From NCBI GenBank assembly GCA_900104855.1, contig FNSS01000001.1, positions 5,952,001 through 6,016,000 on the forward strand: a DNA stretch of 64,000 nucleotides. The letters run 5' to 3'. The notes under the pieces were generated by a model, which searched no databases, was not told where the DNA came from, and worked only from the letters and a program-made list of their open reading frames with translations. The translations under genes and the position numbers were made by a program. The stretch is from Rhizobiales bacterium GAS188. Lineage in GTDB: Bacteria > Pseudomonadota > Alphaproteobacteria > Rhizobiales > Beijerinckiaceae. Every line of letters begins with the position of its first letter. The first letter of the stretch is position 1. Below are positions 1 to 7,999 of the stretch, in pieces.

Positions 1-404
1 CGCTCCCAATCATGCTTGAAGTCCTGGAAGCGGGCGAGCATCGGGAACAGGCCGAAATTCATGGTGCCCATATTGAGCGAGGCGACCTCGGGCTTGAACA
101 CCGCGACCGGCTTCAGGCGCTCCTCGATGGTCATGGTCGCAGCACCCCCCGTCGTGATGTTGACGACGCAGTTCGAGCGCTGCTTGATCACCTTGAGGAA
201 GGGCGCGAAGCCCTCGATGCTCTGATCGGGGCGCCCATCCTTCGGGTCGCGCGCATGCAGATGCACGATGGCAGCGCCGGCTTCGGCCGCGCCGATCGCG
301 GCTTCGCCGATCTCCTGCGCGGTGACCGGCAGATGCGGCGACATCGAGGGCGTGTGGATCGAGCCGGTGACGGCGCAGGTGATGATGACTTTACGAGCGG
401 CCAT
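1..404 (-). CDS. BKACE family beta-keto acid cleavage enzyme (DUF849), C-terminus beyond window
   Basis: Only the first ~134 residues are present; the gene runs off the left edge. The translation begins MAARKVIITCAVTGSIHTP and contains the zinc-binding HLHARDPKDG segment and an NITTGG strand end, both typical of the BKACE/Kce TIM-barrel family. These enzymes condense a beta-keto acid with acetyl-CoA to give acetoacetate and a CoA ester; the substrate varies and cannot be read from this fragment. An AAGGA lies about 11 nt before the ATG. It is the last visible gene of a minus-strand operon behind the DUF6282 protein and the HpcH/HpaI aldolase, so it probably belongs to the same carboxylic-acid degradation route. 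Confidence 0.85.
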   Translation of the reverse strand, partial: MAARKVIITCAVTGSIHTPSMSPHLPVTAQEIGEAAIGAAEAGAAIVHLHARDPKDGRPDQSIEGFAPFLKVIKQRSNCVVNITTGGAATMTIEERLKPVAVFKPEVASLNMGTMNFGLFPMLARFQDFKHDWE

Positions 405-468
405 GGCGGACGCGATCCTTCCCAACAGATTCTATTGGCCGCCAGAATGAGGGCCGCCGGCCAGCGGA

Positions 469-1410
469 TCAAGCCGCCAGGTTGAGGAGCTGGGCTGCGT
501 TCGAGGAGATCAGCTTCTTGATATCGGCCTTGGAGAATTGCAGGTCGAGCAGGATGTTGACGATCTGCCGGAAGCCCTCGACCGGGCGGGGTGCCTCGGT
601 GAGGCCGAGATCCGAGCCGAGCACGGTGCGGTCGACGCCCGCGACCTTGATCAGATGGGCGAGATCGCTCGGCCCCCATTTATGGGCGCGCCCTTCGATG
701 AACATGCAGATCGAGTGCTCCATATAGGCGCCGAGCGCGACCAGGCCCTTGATGTCGTCGTCGGAGCAGCCGATCACATAGGTCGGATGGTTGACCATCA
801 TCTTCCTGACGCCGCGCCGCTTGCCTTCCTCGAACAGGACGAAGAGCTCGCCGACATGCAGATGGCCGCCGGCGAGGATGATGTCGCCTTGGGCGATGAT
901 GTCGAGGATTTTCCTGGCATCGTCGGTGAGCGTCTTGTCGGGGCCGAGCACCGTCAGCGGGGTGGGCTCGAGCATGATCTGCGCGGTCTTGGGGAACATC
1001 TTGGCGTCGCCCGCATAGGCAGCGATGTGGTTTGCGGCCGAGAAGGTCGGCATCCAGACGATCTTGCCGCCGAGCTTGACGCAATGATCGACCGCATAGG
1101 GATTGACGCCGCCCGTCGCATTGTTGAGCGCGACGCCTGAGAACAGCTTCACCCCGGTTTCGGGATAGAGGCGCTCGAGGATCTGCGCATGCGCCATGCC
1201 GGGATAATAATGGTCCTTGTAGACGACGGCGGCGAATTTGAATTTGGCTGCGTCCATGAGCTGGTCGTAATGATCGAGGATGCGCGGCATGACGGAAGGG
1301 CCGCTATGGCAGTGGAGGTCGATGGCGCCCTCCAGCAGCGGATCGACCTCCGCGGCGCGCTTGGGATCGACGGCGGTCGATGCGCCGTTCTTCAGCGGTG
1401 ACGAGGCCAT
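469..1410 (-). CDS. DUF6282 family protein, amidohydrolase-like
   Basis: The product is 313 aa. The segment AIDLHCHSGPS near residue 30 has the HxH metal-ligand pattern seen at the first strand of amidohydrolase/PHP-type barrels, and further conserved His/Asp positions occur in KDHYYPG, GGHLHVGE, VNHPTYV and LGSDLG. This arrangement suits a metal-dependent hydrolase or lactonase. The reaction is not known for this family. GGAG sits 7 nt before the ATG. It lies 42 nt after the aldolase gene and 64 nt before the BKACE gene, all on the minus strand, so the three are probably cotranscribed under the neighbouring IclR regulator. Confidence 0.75.
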   Translation of the reverse strand: MASSPLKNGASTAVDPKRAAEVDPLLEGAIDLHCHSGPSVMPRILDHYDQLMDAAKFKFAAVVYKDHYYPGMAHAQILERLYPETGVKLFSGVALNNATGGVNPYAVDHCVKLGGKIVWMPTFSAANHIAAYAGDAKMFPKTAQIMLEPTPLTVLGPDKTLTDDARKILDIIAQGDIILAGGHLHVGELFVLFEEGKRRGVRKMMVNHPTYVIGCSDDDIKGLVALGAYMEHSICMFIEGRAHKWGPSDLAHLIKVAGVDRTVLGSDLGLTEAPRPVEGFRQIVNILLDLQFSKADIKKLISSNAAQLLNLAA

Positions 1411-1452
1411 GTCGGTTCTCCAGATGTTTGCAGATCTTGGCAGATGATAGGT

Positions 1453-2265
1453 TCAAGCCTCGCGCCGCGCGGCCTCAGGCGTCCGGAGCGCGGCGAAATC
1501 CGCCGCCACCCTGCCCGCGGCCTGGCGCATCAGGCCTTGGTCGGACGAGACGATGAAGGCGCTCGCTCCCATGGCGCGATAGGTCGCGGTCTCGGCGACC
1601 GAGCCGACCATGACGCAGACCGGCTTGCCGGCGGCGCGGGCGGCCTTGGCGATCTTTTCGGTCGCGGCGCGCACCGGGGCTGAATCCGCACTCGGCGCGC
1701 CGAGCGCGATCGTGAGATCCCCGCGCCCGATGAAGACGCCGTCGAGCCCCTCGACCGCGACGATCGCCTCGATTTCGTCGAGGGCCTCGGGATCCTCGAT
1801 CATGGCGATCACGGTCACGGCGGCATCCTGGGCGTCGACATGCGGCCAGGCGCCGAGCGCCCCATAACCGCCGGCGCGCGGCGAGTTCGAGAAGCCGCGC
1901 TTGCCGCCCCGATAGCGGCAGGCGGCGACGATGTCGCGCGCCTTGGCGGGGCTCGCCACATGCGGCACCAGCACACCGGTTGCGCCATCATCGAGCACGG
2001 AGAGCAGCTTCGCCGGCGTCGGCTCCGCCACCCGCACGATGCCCGCCGTATTGGCGGCGCGCGCGGCGAGCAGCGCCGTGTCGATCGTCACGCGGTCGAA
2101 GGGCGCATGCTCCTCATCGATGACCACGAAATCGAAGCCGAGGCCGCCCAGAATCTCGGTCGCATGGCTGGTCGGCGTCTTGATGAAGCAGCCGAGCAAG
2201 GGCTCGCCGGCGATGAACCGCTTGCGGAAGCCGGTTGCGGGTGAAAGGCCAGGAGTCGTTGACAT
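1453..2265 (-). CDS. HpcH/HpaI family aldolase
   Basis: This 270-aa protein is a class II pyruvate-type aldolase of the HpcH/HpaI (CitE-like) TIM-barrel family. Visible hallmarks are FVVIDEEHAPFD (strand with Asp/Glu and the catalytic His), VLVPHVASPAKA, the R-rich loop RGGKRGFSNSPRAGGYG, and AMIEDPEAL...GVFIGRGDL with the metal-binding Glu and Asp. Such enzymes cleave 2-keto-3-deoxy or 4-hydroxy-2-oxo acids to pyruvate and an aldehyde; the exact substrate is undetermined. It is the first gene of the minus-strand operon and is divergent from the IclR regulator. A candidate operator (2297-2323) lies in the shared promoter region. Confidence 0.88.
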   Translation of the reverse strand: MSTTPGLSPATGFRKRFIAGEPLLGCFIKTPTSHATEILGGLGFDFVVIDEEHAPFDRVTIDTALLAARAANTAGIVRVAEPTPAKLLSVLDDGATGVLVPHVASPAKARDIVAACRYRGGKRGFSNSPRAGGYGALGAWPHVDAQDAAVTVIAMIEDPEALDEIEAIVAVEGLDGVFIGRGDLTIALGAPSADSAPVRAATEKIAKAARAAGKPVCVMVGSVAETATYRAMGASAFIVSSDQGLMRQAAGRVAADFAALRTPEAARREA

Positions 2266-2296
2266 GGCAACCCGATCTCCCTAGTGTATCGTAGTT

Positions 2297-2323
2297 CAGA
2301 ACAGCATCCTTGCTGACGGAACA
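2297..2323. promoter_or_regulatory. Candidate IclR operator, aldolase/iclR divergent promoter
   Basis: Two same-direction heptamers, CAGAACA (2297-2303) and CGGAACA (2317-2323), start 20 bp apart, about two helical turns. The same pair with the same 20-bp phasing occurs before the liv operon at 3424-3450. The longer string around CAGAACA (2287-2303) matches 3434-3450 at 13 of 17 positions. The natural candidate to bind both is the IclR protein encoded at 2414. This is an inference from shared sequence only. Confidence 0.5.
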
Positions 2324-2413
2324 GATACAAAGCGGATGGACTCTGATGTCAAGCGATTTCGTGGCTCATCGCATGCCGCATGACGGGCTTGGGATCCGCG
2401 AGGACGGGCGCTG

Positions 2414-3208
2414 ATGCCGCGCATCGGCGGCAAATCGGGCGGCAAACCGGGCGAAGGCGTCCAGGCGGCGCTGCTCGCCTTGCGCATTCTCGAACATCTC
2501 GGGCGCGAGCGGCGTGAGGTCGGCGTCACGGCGCTGGCGCGCGCGCTGGAGACCACCAAGAGCCGCATCTACCGCCATCTGCAGACGCTGGCCCATGAGG
2601 GCTATATCGTGCAGCCCGCCGATTCCGAGCGCTACAAGGTCGGGCCGCGGCTGGTGGCGCTGGCGCGTACCGTCAGCGACAATGTCGACCTTGCGGTCGC
2701 CGCTTCCGATGCCCTGGTCGAGCTGCGCGATGCGCTCGGGCATTCCTCGGTCGTGTCGCAGGTCGAGCCTGACGGCGTCCGGGTGCTGGCGACGGTCTCC
2801 GGCCGGGCGCCCATCGAGATCGGCGTGCGGCCAGGCTCGCTGCTCTCCTTCCACGCTTCGGCGCAAGGCAAGGTGGCGCTCGCCTTCGGCTCGGCGGAAT
2901 TCCGTGCGCGCGCCTTGCGCGGCCGGCTTGAGATGCTGACCGCGCAGACCATCGTCAGCCCGGCCGCGCTGCATAAGGAGATCGAGAAGATCAAGGAGCA
3001 GGGCTGGGCCACGGCGCCGAACCAGTCGGCGATCGGCCTCAACACGCTGGCGGCTCCGATCTTCGATGCCTCGGGCGCGTTATGCGGCACGGTCGGCGTC
3101 GTCGACATGGTGCAGTTCATCGAGGAAGAGCCCTCGGCGCAGCAGATCGAGCGGACCATCGCTGCCGGGCGGCGAATCTCGGAAGCGCTCGGCCATGTGT
3201 TCAAGTGA
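2414..3208 (+). CDS. IclR family transcriptional regulator
   Basis: The 264-aa protein has an N-terminal winged helix (roughly residues 15-75, including TALARALETTKSRIYRHLQTL and VGPRLV) followed by the IclR effector-binding domain (about 85-260, with HASAQGKVALAF and the C-terminal LNTLAAPIFDASG...VGVVD pattern). IclR proteins usually control catabolic operons in response to a small carboxylate. It sits between a divergent aldolase operon and a co-directional branched-chain-type transporter, so it probably regulates both and itself. The matched repeats at 2297-2323 and 3424-3450 support this. The effector is unknown. Confidence 0.93.
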   Translation: MPRIGGKSGGKPGEGVQAALLALRILEHLGRERREVGVTALARALETTKSRIYRHLQTLAHEGYIVQPADSERYKVGPRLVALARTVSDNVDLAVAASDALVELRDALGHSSVVSQVEPDGVRVLATVSGRAPIEIGVRPGSLLSFHASAQGKVALAFGSAEFRARALRGRLEMLTAQTIVSPAALHKEIEKIKEQGWATAPNQSAIGLNTLAAPIFDASGALCGTVGVVDMVQFIEEEPSAQQIERTIAAGRRISEALGHVFK

Positions 3209-3221
3209 GGCGGCGCGCTAA

Positions 3222-3357
3222 CCTTCTCCCGCCCTTCGCGGGAGAAGGTGCCGAGGCGAAGCCGAGGCGGATGAGGGGCGGTCGAGCGCTTCACCGGCGT
3301 CCCTCATCCGCCCTCACTGCGTTCGGGCACCTTCTCCCGCGGAAGGGCGGGAGAAGG
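3222..3357. repeat. Dispersed intergenic palindromic repeat, family A
   Basis: The ends form a perfect 13-bp inverted repeat (CCTTCTCCCGCCC and its complement at 3345-3357). The left part contains its own hairpin around TTCGCGGG, and the interior has the recurring phrase GGCGGATGAGGGGCG and its reverse. Related copies occur at 30537, 53021, 55557, 58479 and 60960, always between genes. It contains no credible gene. Confidence 0.85.
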
Positions 3358-3423
3358 GAAGAAAGAAGTCCCCGCAAAATCCACTTGACTCCACCGCCCA
3401 GCTGGCTTTGTAGTCATGAAGTA

Positions 3424-3450
3424 CGGAACAATATATCGTCTACCAGAACA
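3424..3450. promoter_or_regulatory. Candidate IclR operator, liv operon promoter
   Basis: CGGAACA (3424-3430) and CAGAACA (3444-3450) repeat the heptamer pair seen at 2297-2323, again 20 bp apart in the same direction but in swapped order. The site lies 39-65 nt before the substrate-binding protein start. A TTGACT at about 3385 upstream could serve as a -35 element, which would place the operator near the transcription start. Confidence 0.5.
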
Positions 3451-3488
3451 ACAACACGAAGTTGGAAACGGCGCGGGAGGGACGAGCT

Positions 3489-4628
3489 ATGTCTTGCCGA
3501 CACCCATTGATCGTGGCCGCCATCCTCGGCCTGGCGCTTCCTGCGACTGCGCGCGCAGAGGAGAGCTTCAAGATCGGCGCTTCGCTCGGGCTGACGGGCT
3601 ATGCGGCGGCGACCGATCGGGCTTGGCGGGACGGGCTGACCATCGCGGTCGACGCGCTCAATGCCGAAGGGGGCCTGTTGGGGCGCAAGATCGAGCTCGT
3701 CGTCGAAGATAACCGCTCCGAACCGCAAGACGCGGTCGTCGCCTACAAGAAGATGATCGCGACCGACGTCGTGCAGATCTTCGACAGCGGCTGCGTCTCG
3801 GCCGGCAATTTCGCGGCCGCGGCCTCGGTGGTGCGGGCCCGCCTGCCGATGATGCTGTGCTCCATCCTGCCGCAACGGCCGGAGGAGCAGAGATGGGCCT
3901 TCAGCTTCCTCGCCCCGCCACGCTTCGAGATAGATGCTAGATTCCGCTACCTCAAGGAGAAGACCGATATCCGCAAGATCGGCATCCTGCATGATCCGAC
4001 ACCCTATGCGTTGCTGATGAAGGATCTCGCCTCGAAGATCGCCGCCGATTTCGGCATGGAGATCGTGGCTACCGAATCCTACAAGCAGGATGACGCCGAT
4101 ATCAGCGTCCAGCTCGGGCGGATCAATGCGGCCGGAGGCGGGGCGGTGATCAAGATGGGGCAGGGCGGCTCGACCGTGACGGTCGCCAAGAACATCAAGC
4201 AGCTCGGCCTCGACAAGATGCTGCTGCTGGCGAGCACCGATGACGGCGCGATCTTCAAGCAGGCCGGCGAAGTCCTGGGCGGGCGCTTCCTGTTCGTGGC
4301 GCCGCCCGTGCAGATCCCGGATTCGGCCGCGCCCGGCCCGATGCGCGATGCGATCGACGCCTTCCTCAAATATTGGCAGGCGAAATATCCAGATCGCGAC
4401 CCGACGGCCGGCGCGCGCGCCTGGGATTCGATGATGGTCATCGCCAAGGCGGCCGCGATCGCCAAGTCGACGGACGGCACGGCCTTGCGCGACGCCGTCG
4501 AGAAGCTGCCCTCCTATCAGGGCGCCTTCGCGGCCCTGAATTTCTCGGCCGAGCAGCATGTCGGCATCACCGAGAACCCCTTCCGCATGGCGGAGCTGAA
4601 GGACGGCAAATTCGCCGTCGCGCCCTGA
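3489..4628 (+). CDS. Branched-chain amino acid-type ABC transporter substrate-binding protein
   Basis: The 379-aa product is a periplasmic type-I binding protein (Peripla_BP_6, LivJ-like). I start it at ATG 3489, because GGAGGG lies just upstream and the N-terminus then is a signal peptide, MSCRHPLIVAAILGLALPA, cleaved after ARA. An in-frame start 27 nt earlier would put charged residues in front. The mature part begins EESFKIGASLGLTGYAA, typical of the family. It heads a five-gene transporter operon in the order SBP-LivF-LivM-LivG-LivH. Given the aldolase/BKACE neighbours, the ligand may be an organic or aromatic acid rather than a branched-chain amino acid. Confidence 0.9.
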   Translation: MSCRHPLIVAAILGLALPATARAEESFKIGASLGLTGYAAATDRAWRDGLTIAVDALNAEGGLLGRKIELVVEDNRSEPQDAVVAYKKMIATDVVQIFDSGCVSAGNFAAAASVVRARLPMMLCSILPQRPEEQRWAFSFLAPPRFEIDARFRYLKEKTDIRKIGILHDPTPYALLMKDLASKIAADFGMEIVATESYKQDDADISVQLGRINAAGGGAVIKMGQGGSTVTVAKNIKQLGLDKMLLLASTDDGAIFKQAGEVLGGRFLFVAPPVQIPDSAAPGPMRDAIDAFLKYWQAKYPDRDPTAGARAWDSMMVIAKAAAIAKSTDGTALRDAVEKLPSYQGAFAALNFSAEQHVGITENPFRMAELKDGKFAVAP

Positions 4629-4638
4629 GGCTTATCGA

Positions 4639-5352
4639 GTGACCACCGCCGAAAGCCCCTTGCTGGCCGCCCATGACGTCTCGGCCGCTTATGGGCGCGT
4701 GCAGGCCCTGAAGCCGACGAGCCTGCATATCGGCCAGGGCGAGCTCGTCACCGTGCTTGGCGCCAACGGTGCCGGCAAGACGACCTTGCTCAGGGCCCTG
4801 ACGCGGCTGACGCCGGCGCAAGGCCGGATCGTGTTCGAGAACGAAGACGTCAGCGCCTTGCCGACGCATCGCCTCGCCCATCGCGGCGTGATCATGGTGC
4901 AGGAGGGGCGCGGCCTGTTCGGGCAGATGTCGGTGCGCGAGAACCTGATCCTCGGCGCCTACACGCATCGCGGCGAGGAGCAAGGTCGTCTCGACCGGGT
5001 GTTCGAGCTCTTCCCGCGGCTCAAGGAACGAATCGGCCAGATCGCCGCCTCGCTCTCGGGCGGAGAGCAGCAGATGCTCGCCATCGGCCGCGCCCTGATG
5101 GCGCAGCCGAAGCTGCTGATGCTCGACGAGCCCTCGCTCGGCCTCGCCCCACGCGTCGCCTCCGAGATCCTCGAGACGCTGGGCGAGCTCAACCGCCGGG
5201 GCCTCGGCATCCTGCTCGTCGAGCAGAAGGCGCCGCTGGCGCTGAAGCTCGCGCGGCGCGTCTACATGATCGCGCTGGGGCGTATCGTGGCGGAGCTGCC
5301 CGCGTCCGAGGTCAAATCCCATCATGAACTCGCTCGCTACTACCTTCACTGA
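4639..5352 (+). CDS. livF: ABC transporter ATP-binding protein, LivF type
   Basis: The 237-aa ATPase starts with GTG, 10 nt after the preceding stop. It has Walker A GANGAGKTT (about residues 37-45), signature SLSGGEQQMLAIGRAL, Walker B LLMLDEP and the switch region LVEQK. The length and the GRGLFGQMSVRENL segment are characteristic of LivF. Its 3' end overlaps the start of livM by 29 nt, so the two are translationally coupled. It acts at the inner face of the cytoplasmic membrane together with LivG. Confidence 0.92.
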   Translation: MTTAESPLLAAHDVSAAYGRVQALKPTSLHIGQGELVTVLGANGAGKTTLLRALTRLTPAQGRIVFENEDVSALPTHRLAHRGVIMVQEGRGLFGQMSVRENLILGAYTHRGEEQGRLDRVFELFPRLKERIGQIAASLSGGEQQMLAIGRALMAQPKLLMLDEPSLGLAPRVASEILETLGELNRRGLGILLVEQKAPLALKLARRVYMIALGRIVAELPASEVKSHHELARYYLH

Positions 5353-6307
5353 GCCGCGGCGCGGTCTCGCGCTGACGGCGCTGCCCGCATTCGCCGGGCT
5401 GGCGCTCCTCGCCTATGCGCTGACCTCCAGCGGCTATCTCGTCACCGTGCTCGGGATCGCGGCGATCTACGGCATCTTCTGCACCGGCCTCAATTTCTTC
5501 ATGGGCTATACAGGCCAGGCTTCCTTCGGTCAGAGCGCCTTCGCGGCGATCGGCGGCTATGGCAGCGCCATTCTGTGCACCGACCATGGTTGGGAGCCGC
5601 TCGCGGCGCTCATCGCCATGATGGCGCTGTCGGGCGCCGTCGCCTTCGTGGTCGGCTACCCGACCTTGCGGCTGCGCGGCCATTACCTCGCCATGGCGAC
5701 CTTCGCGCTCGGGCTGATCGCCTATGAGATCACCATCGAATGGACCGACCTGACCCAGGGCTATATGGGCTATTCGGGCATCCCGCCGCTCGGCATCGGC
5801 GGCTATGAGCTGCCGACCGAAAAGGCGCAGCTCGTCGCCATCGTCGTCCTGGCGCTGATCGGCGTATGGGTCGCGAGCCGGCTGCGCCATTCGCGCTTCG
5901 GGCGGGCGCTCGCGGCGCTCGCCGGCAGCGAGCCCGCGGCGCGTGCGCTCGGCATCAAGGTCTCGCGCTACAAGCTCCTCGCCTTCGTGGTGGCTGGCCT
6001 CTACGCCTCGGCGGCGGGCTCGCTCTTCGGGCATTTCGTCGGCTTCATCAGCCCGGAAGTGTTCGGCACCTCGATGGTGGTGCAGAGCTTCACCATGCTC
6101 TATCTCGGCGGCATCGGCACGGCCTTCGGGCCGCTGATCGGCGCCGTCATCGTCTCGCTGCTGCCGGAGGCGCTGCGCGGCCTCAAGGAGATGCAGGATG
6201 TCGCCTATACGGCGATCCTGATCCTCATCCTGATCTTCGCGCCCAAGGGACTGTCGGGTCTCGTATCCTTGTTGAGCCAGCCTCGCGAAACGGCCGAGGG
6301 GGAGTGA
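5324..6307 (+). CDS. livM: Branched-chain-type ABC permease, LivM type
   Basis: The 327-aa integral membrane protein has about eight to ten hydrophobic segments, and the LivM hallmarks NFFMGYTGQASFGQSAFAAIG and YKLLAFVVAGLYASAAGSLF. The ATG lies inside livF, overlapping it by 29 nt. The stop (TGA, 6305-6307) is 5 nt before the livG start. It forms the translocation channel with LivH. Confidence 0.92.
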   Translation: MNSLATTFTEPRRGLALTALPAFAGLALLAYALTSSGYLVTVLGIAAIYGIFCTGLNFFMGYTGQASFGQSAFAAIGGYGSAILCTDHGWEPLAALIAMMALSGAVAFVVGYPTLRLRGHYLAMATFALGLIAYEITIEWTDLTQGYMGYSGIPPLGIGGYELPTEKAQLVAIVVLALIGVWVASRLRHSRFGRALAALAGSEPAARALGIKVSRYKLLAFVVAGLYASAAGSLFGHFVGFISPEVFGTSMVVQSFTMLYLGGIGTAFGPLIGAVIVSLLPEALRGLKEMQDVAYTAILILILIFAPKGLSGLVSLLSQPRETAEGE

Positions 6308-6312
6308 CCGCG

Positions 6313-7086
6313 ATGCCGCTGTTGTCGGTCCAGGACGAGACGATGCGCTTTGGCGGGCTTCTCGCCAATGACGCCATCTCCTTCGAGGTGGAGGAGGGGG
6401 CGCTGTTTGCCGTCATCGGACCTAACGGCGCCGGCAAGACCACGCTCTTCAACGTCATTTCCGGCTTCTTCCCGCCGAGCTCGGGCTCGGTGCGCTTCGC
6501 AGGGCGTGACATCACCGGCATGGCCCAGGACGATGTGGCCGCGCTCGGGCTGATCCGCACCTATCAGCTGGTGCAGCTCTTCAAGGACCTCAGCGTCGCC
6601 GAGAATGTCGAGATCGGCTGCCACAGGGTCACCAAGGGTGGAATTGGCGCTGCCCTATGGCGGCGCGGCTGGATGGTCGAGCAGGAGAAGCAGGTGACCG
6701 CCAAGGCGCGCGAGCTGCTCGCCTTCGTCGGCCTCGGCGATCTAGCCAAGATGCCCGCCGACAAGCTGCCCTATGGCCAGCAGCGCCTCCTCGAAGTGGC
6801 CCGGGCCCTCGCGGCCGAGCCCCGCCTGATCCTGCTCGACGAGCCGGCCGCCGGCCTCGACACCCATGAGACCGAGGCGCTCGCCGACGTGATCACCCGC
6901 ATCAACCAGCGCGGCATCACCGTGGTGCTGATCGAGCACGATATGAGCCTCGTCATGAAGATCGCCAAGAGCATCATGGTTCTCGATTTCGGGCGCAAGA
7001 TCGCCGAGGGCACGCCCGACGAGATCAAGGCGCATCCCGATGTCCTCGAAGCCTATCTCGGCGGCACGGAGGCGGTCGATGCTTGA
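6313..7086 (+). CDS. livG: ABC transporter ATP-binding protein, LivG type
   Basis: I start this gene at ATG 6313 (257 aa); an in-frame GTG at 6304 overlapping the livM stop is a possible alternative. Walker A is GPNGAGKTT, the signature is the LivG-type LPYGQQRLLEVARAL, Walker B is LILLDEP, and the switch is VLIEHDM. The long insertion between Walker A and the signature fits LivG rather than LivF. The end overlaps livH by 8 nt. Confidence 0.92.
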   Translation: MPLLSVQDETMRFGGLLANDAISFEVEEGALFAVIGPNGAGKTTLFNVISGFFPPSSGSVRFAGRDITGMAQDDVAALGLIRTYQLVQLFKDLSVAENVEIGCHRVTKGGIGAALWRRGWMVEQEKQVTAKARELLAFVGLGDLAKMPADKLPYGQQRLLEVARALAAEPRLILLDEPAAGLDTHETEALADVITRINQRGITVVLIEHDMSLVMKIAKSIMVLDFGRKIAEGTPDEIKAHPDVLEAYLGGTEAVDA

Positions 7087-7975
7087 CCTGATGCAACTCG
7101 CCCAGAGCCTCGTGACCGGAATCGGCGTCGGCCTGATCTACGGGCTGGTCGGCATCGGCTTTTGCGTCATCTACAATGCCAGCGGCATCGTCAATTTCGC
7201 CCAGGGCGTGTTCGTCATGCTGGGCGGCATGGTCTGCCACACCCTGCTGACGCGGCTCGGCCTACCGATCATCGTCGCGGCGCTCGCGACCGTACCGCTG
7301 GTCGCGGTGAGCGGCATGGTCATCGAGGTGCTGATCGTGCGCCCGATGTGGCGGCGTGGCGCCACCTTGTTCGCCATCATCCTGGCGACGCTCGCGGCCC
7401 AGATCATGATCGAGCGCATCACCATCCTGACGCTCGGCGACCAGCCGCGCAGCTTCCCCGAATTCACCTTGGGCGGCCCGCTCAAGCTCGGCCAGATCGC
7501 CATCGGCTATCAGCTCTTCTGGATCCTCGGTTGCGGTGCCCTAATGGTGGCGCTGCTTTGGCTGTTCTTCACCAGGACACGCACCGGACGGGCGCTGCGC
7601 GCCTGCTCGCAGAACCGGGAGGCAGCGGCGCTCATCGGCATCCCGGTCTCGCATATGTTGCTCATCTCCTTCGCGCTCAGCGCGGCGCTCGGCGCGGTCG
7701 CCGGCATCCTGGTCACGCCGACCCAGTACACGGCCTATAATGTCGGCACTCCCTTCGGCGTGAACGGCTTCATCGCGGCGATCATCGGCGGCTTCGGCAG
7801 CGCCGGCGGGGCGCTCGCAGGCGGCGTGCTGCTCGGCGTGCTGCAGGCGGTCGCGATCGTGCTGCTCGGCGCCGGATTCAAGAATGTCGCGGCGCTCTCG
7901 GTGCTCCTGATGGTGCTGCTGCTGTTCCCGAACGGGTTGTTCGCCGGGCTCAAGCTCGGGACCAAGGCGCATTGA
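7079..7975 (+). CDS. livH: Branched-chain-type ABC permease, LivH type
   Basis: The ATG at 7079, inside the livG end, gives a 298-aa polytopic protein beginning MLDLMQLAQSLVTGIGVGL. It carries the LivH motifs GLVGIGFCVIYNASGIVNFAQG and GRALRACSQNREAAALIGI. A longer in-frame start at 7040 would add thirteen polar residues and is unlikely. It is the second channel subunit of the transporter. Confidence 0.92.
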   Translation: MLDLMQLAQSLVTGIGVGLIYGLVGIGFCVIYNASGIVNFAQGVFVMLGGMVCHTLLTRLGLPIIVAALATVPLVAVSGMVIEVLIVRPMWRRGATLFAIILATLAAQIMIERITILTLGDQPRSFPEFTLGGPLKLGQIAIGYQLFWILGCGALMVALLWLFFTRTRTGRALRACSQNREAAALIGIPVSHMLLISFALSAALGAVAGILVTPTQYTAYNVGTPFGVNGFIAAIIGGFGSAGGALAGGVLLGVLQAVAIVLLGAGFKNVAALSVLLMVLLLFPNGLFAGLKLGTKAH

Positions 7976-7999
7976 TCGCAAGCTAAGGAGGCTCTCGCC

